In this document: in pieces, positions 61,118 through 64,000 of the stretch
Position numbering within the stretch: position 1 is the first letter of the stretch
Layout: the number at the start of each line of letters is the position of its first letter
Source of the DNA: Halomonas sp. GT
GTDB taxonomy: Bacteria; Pseudomonadota; Gammaproteobacteria; Pseudomonadales; Halomonadaceae
DNA: 64,000 nt
Assembly: GCF_002082565.1 (NCBI RefSeq)
Contig: NZ_CP020562.1
Location: 62,001 to 126,000, forward strand
Direction of reading: 5' to 3'
Notes under the pieces: model-generated
Database searches by the model: none
The model's input: the letters and a program-made list of their open reading frames with translations, nothing else
Told to the model about the DNA's origin: nothing
Position numbers and translations under genes: made by a program

Positions 61118-61614
61118 GCCAGGCAAACAATGGAGCGGTGCTGTCCGCCGCAGAAGCCGATAATCGCGAATTTTTGGTGTTCTCTTTGGGAGAAGAAGAG
61201 TATGCCATTGATATCCTGAAGGTTCAGGAAATACGCGGCTATGAAAACGTCACGCGTATTGCCAATGCCCCCGATTTTATTAAAGGGGTGACCAATCTGC
61301 GTGGCGTCATTGTGCCTATTGTCGATCTACGCATTAAATTTCACCTAGACAGTGTGGAGTACGGTGGCCAAACCGTTGTTATCGTGGTCAATGTCGCCGA
61401 CCGCGTCGTTGGTATTGTCGTGGACGGCGTTTCCGATGTCATGACACTAACACCCGAGCAAATAAAACCAGCGCCTGAGTTTGGTGTCACGCTCTCCTCT
61501 GATTTCTTGAGCGGATTAGGCAGTCTTGAAGACCGCATGTTGGTGTTGGTCGATATCGATAAGCTGCTAACCAGCGAAGAAATGGCCTTAGTCGATAGCA
61601 CCAGCACTCGCTAA
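61114..61614 (+). CDS. cheW: Chemotaxis coupling protein CheW
   Basis: Adaptor of 166 residues that joins CheA to receptors. It shows the CheW fold sequence [54 protein letters not shown], almost the E. coli sequence. Its ATG overlaps the cheA stop, so the two are coupled. The receptor gene follows by 107 bases. Confidence 0.98.
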   Translation: MSQANNGAVLSAAEADNREFLVFSLGEEEYAIDILKVQEIRGYENVTRIANAPDFIKGVTNLRGVIVPIVDLRIKFHLDSVEYGGQTVVIVVNVADRVVGIVVDGVSDVMTLTPEQIKPAPEFGVTLSSDFLSGLGSLEDRMLVLVDIDKLLTSEEMALVDSTSTR

Positions 61615-61721
61615 CACCTTTGTGACTAGGCACAAGGAGAGTGCCTTCTTAAGCCAAAAAACAGCCATCTCTGGTGCTACGGATAGCATCGGCTACTACG
61701 GTTGTGTTTGGAGTAACGCGT

Positions 61722-63041
61722 GTGACACCGCTACTGCGTCAAATGATGAGCAATATGACCGTGCGCCTTAGTTGGGGGCTGGTATTAGCCACTTTTTCAA
61801 TGTTGGTGATAGTGGCCTGCGGTATAGGACTTTATGCACTCCACCACGGCGCCGCAATTGTGCAGGCATCGAGTGATTTGCAGGCGCAGCAAGCGGCGTT
61901 CAGTGAGTTTGCGACCCGCATTCGCTGGGTGCTGATTGGCGTGGTCATCATGACCGGCGTAACGGTCGCGGTGGTGGTGTGGGGTGTGACCGTTAATGTG
62001 TTGCGTCCCCTGGATCGTCTGGTCGGTTACTTTGAGAAAATGGCCCAAGGCGACCTAAGTCAGCAAATTACATCACCTGGTAATAATGAAATTGGCAGGT
62101 TGTACACAGCGATGGCGCACATGCAGTCTTCACTGTCTGAAACCGTTGGCGTGGTACGCCAAAGCGGCGCGTCAATTTTTGAGCGCTCTCAGCATATTGC
62201 CAGTGGCAATAACGACCTTTCCTCACGTACCGAACAACAGGCCTCTTCTCTAGAAGAGACGGCCTCGAGCATGGAGCAGTTGGCCTCTACCGTTGGGCAC
62301 AATGCAGACAATGCATTGCAAGCTAGTCAGCTCGCCAATGAGGTAACGCTAACTGCCAGACGCAGCGGCGAAGAAGTTGCCAATATTGTTGAAACCATGC
62401 AGGACATTAGCGCGAGTTCCCACCAAGTTGCCGACATTATTACGGTGATCGATAACATTGCTTTTCAAACCAATATTCTCGCCTTAAACGCGTCGGTAGA
62501 AGCCGCCCGTGCTGGCGAGCATGGTAAAGGGTTTGCCGTTGTTGCGCAGGAAGTTCGCAGTCTCGCTAGCCGCAGTGCTAATGCTGCCAAAGAAATTCGT
62601 ACACTGATCGATGCATCGCTTGGCAAAGTGGACGCGGGCACCCAGCGGGTGAATCACGCGGGAAAAACCATGCAGGATCTTGTCGCCGCTGTGCAGCGTG
62701 TCAACGATATTATGGATGAGATTGCGGCCGCTTCTGAAGAGCAAAGCAACGGTATCGGGCAAGTTAATCAAGCAGTTGCCCAAATGGATCAGGTTGTTCA
62801 ACAAAATGCTCAATTGGTTCAACAGGCAGCACGCAGCGCTAATGAGTTAGAAAGCGAAGCGGCACGCCTTAGAGAAGCGGTTGAGCGTTTCCATGTGACG
62901 CCTGCCCTGGCAGGGGGGAAGCAGGAATCTGGTTATGCCATGCGGCCCCACGCTCTTCAGCAAGTACCTGCCGCCCAAACGCCAGCGGCCAAAAAAATAC
63001 CCGCTCGCAACACGGCAGTTGATGAGTGGGAAGCATTTTAA
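61722..63041 (+). CDS. Methyl-accepting chemotaxis protein with minimal periplasmic region
   Basis: Chemoreceptor of 439 residues. Two membrane helices (about 16-36 and 67-90) are separated by only about 30 periplasmic residues, so there is no normal ligand domain. A HAMP domain (about 91-145) and a full signalling domain follow, with the hairpin tip [40 protein letters not shown]. The C-terminus EWEAF after a flexible linker looks like the CheR-tethering pentapeptide. The start GTG at 61722 has GGAG eight bases upstream; a GTG at 61674 is also open. It sits after cheW where tar sits in E. coli. Confidence 0.9.
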   Translation: MTPLLRQMMSNMTVRLSWGLVLATFSMLVIVACGIGLYALHHGAAIVQASSDLQAQQAAFSEFATRIRWVLIGVVIMTGVTVAVVVWGVTVNVLRPLDRLVGYFEKMAQGDLSQQITSPGNNEIGRLYTAMAHMQSSLSETVGVVRQSGASIFERSQHIASGNNDLSSRTEQQASSLEETASSMEQLASTVGHNADNALQASQLANEVTLTARRSGEEVANIVETMQDISASSHQVADIITVIDNIAFQTNILALNASVEAARAGEHGKGFAVVAQEVRSLASRSANAAKEIRTLIDASLGKVDAGTQRVNHAGKTMQDLVAAVQRVNDIMDEIAAASEEQSNGIGQVNQAVAQMDQVVQQNAQLVQQAARSANELESEAARLREAVERFHVTPALAGGKQESGYAMRPHALQQVPAAQTPAAKKIPARNTAVDEWEAF

Positions 63042-63099
63042 GTCTTGCGGTTAAGGCTCATTACTTCCTCGGCTTGAATACTAAAAATAAGGTATGCGG

Positions 63100-64000
63100 A
63101 TGCGTAATAACCAGCCAGTCACTCAGCGTGAAGTTGAACTTCAGAGTGATGATTTCCTCGTTTCGCGCACGGATCTTAAAGGGCGCATTACCTATGCAAA
63201 CCCAGCGTTTATCCAGATAAGTGGTTTCCAGCACGAAGAGCTGATAGGCGCGCCCCATAATTTGATTCGACACCCGGATATGCCGCCAGCGGCGTTTGAA
63301 AACCTGTGGCAGACCGTGAAAAGCGGTGAAACATGGCGAGGGCTGGTTAAAAACCGCTGTAAAAATGGTGATCACTATTGGGTAAGTGCCAGCGTAACGC
63401 CGATTATTGAAGACGACCACGTCGTTGGCTATGCCTCTGTCAGGGTACAGGCAACCAGAGAGGCGATTGCCCAAGCTGAGCAGGCCTACGCTGAAATACG
63501 TGAAGGCCGTAACAAACACCTCTATTTAGACAAGGGGCGGTTGCGTAAGAAAGGCCTAATTCAACGCTTAAAACGGATACGACTGGATACTCTGCGCGCT
63601 AAATTGATTGGAATGATTGTTGTAGCTGGCGCACTGCTGCTGGTGAGTGGTGGCCTGGGGCTGTATGGCCTTAACGTCGCAGGAGAGCGACTAGCGACGC
63701 TTAATAACGATGGCCTGCAAGACGTTATTCGTTTACAGCAAATAGACCAGACCATCGCGCAAACGCGACAGGCCATGATTGAGCCTGAGCGTATGGAGCT
63801 GATTCAACAGCGCTTTGAGATGGGGGAGATGATTGCCAATAGCGCGGCGACGATTGAGTCCGCCTGGCAGCAATACTACTCCCGTGATGTCAACACGACA
63901 GCGCTTGCCACTTCCTTCAATGCTCAGCTGCAAACCTTTTTAGACAATGGCATGTTCCAGGCGGAAACCGTCTTGCAAGCAGAAGACACGTATCAAGTGT
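63100..64000 (+). CDS. aer: Aer-like PAS chemoreceptor, 5' part
   Basis: Receptor gene running off the end of the window, 300 residues visible and in frame to the last base. Residues 8-120 are an Aer-type PAS domain (RITYANPAFIQISGF, LIRHPDMPPAAFENLW, NGDHYWVSASVTPI), which in E. coli binds FAD to sense redox. An F1-like linker leads to a membrane helix at about 168-191. About 109 residues after it look helical, like the periplasmic four-helix bundle of MCPs, which E. coli Aer does not have. The ATG at 63100 has AAGG seven bases upstream; the ATG two codons earlier is too close. Confidence 0.88.
   Translation, partial: MRNNQPVTQREVELQSDDFLVSRTDLKGRITYANPAFIQISGFQHEELIGAPHNLIRHPDMPPAAFENLWQTVKSGETWRGLVKNRCKNGDHYWVSASVTPIIEDDHVVGYASVRVQATREAIAQAEQAYAEIREGRNKHLYLDKGRLRKKGLIQRLKRIRLDTLRAKLIGMIVVAGALLLVSGGLGLYGLNVAGERLATLNNDGLQDVIRLQQIDQTIAQTRQAMIEPERMELIQQRFEMGEMIANSAATIESAWQQYYSRDVNTTALATSFNAQLQTFLDNGMFQAETVLQAEDTYQV

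Overview
The window is a chromosomal stretch of a motile gammaproteobacterium, most likely a member of the Halomonadaceae (Halomonas/Vreelandella type). This placement is inferred from protein likeness, moderate GC content, a TAXI-type TRAP transporter, and an enteric-style flhDC-motAB-cheAW flagellar locus. I saw no phage, insertion sequence or CRISPR array.

Region 1 (1-19093) holds metabolic and transport genes: the 3' part of metK, the DNA ligase gene ligB, an AEC permease, metF, a fused TRAP permease with its TAXI binding protein, a yheV zinc-ribbon gene, oligopeptidase prlC, an NSS-type sodium symporter, a gamma carbonic anhydrase and a YdjM-like membrane protein. Next comes a tightly overlapping minus-strand operon, an LldR-like repressor followed by DctB-like and DctD-like two-component genes. 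It is divergent from L-lactate dehydrogenase lldD. The intergenic region carries two FadR-family operators, one of them a perfect 19-bp palindrome. Upstream of the TRAP operon lies an 82-bp uninterrupted heptanucleotide tandem repeat.

Region 2 (19094-24930) is an rRNA operon (16S-23S-5S) with tandem promoters, boxA elements, processing stems and a strong terminator. Its 16S-23S spacer has no tRNA genes and holds a long hairpin instead. A short 22-bp tandem repeat ending in a hairpin follows the operon.

Region 3 (24931-64000) starts with an SDR gene and is otherwise a nearly continuous flagellar and chemotaxis locus: flgNMA (minus), flgBCDEFGHIJKL (plus), fliFGHIJKLMNOPQR (minus), fliE (plus), flaG (minus), a PilZ/HD-GYP fusion gene (plus), fliS-fliT-(fliK-like)-(fhlB) (plus), flhDC, motAB, cheAW, a chemoreceptor without a sizeable periplasmic domain, and the start of an Aer-like receptor. 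Four sites closely matching the sigma-28 (FliA) consensus TAAAGTTT-N11-GCCGATAA lie before flgM, flgK, flaG and fliS. This fits a hierarchy in which FlhDC turns on hook-basal-body genes, FlgM holds FliA until hook completion, and FliA then drives late genes. Flagellin (fliC), the cap (fliD), fliA and flhAB are not in the window.

The most unusual items are the YcgR-N/PilZ/HD-GYP fusion whose HD-GYP domain has lost the central HH metal ligands, the FliK-like gene overlapping a gene for an isolated FlhB C-terminal domain, the LldR-DctB-DctD operon, and the tRNA-less rRNA spacer.
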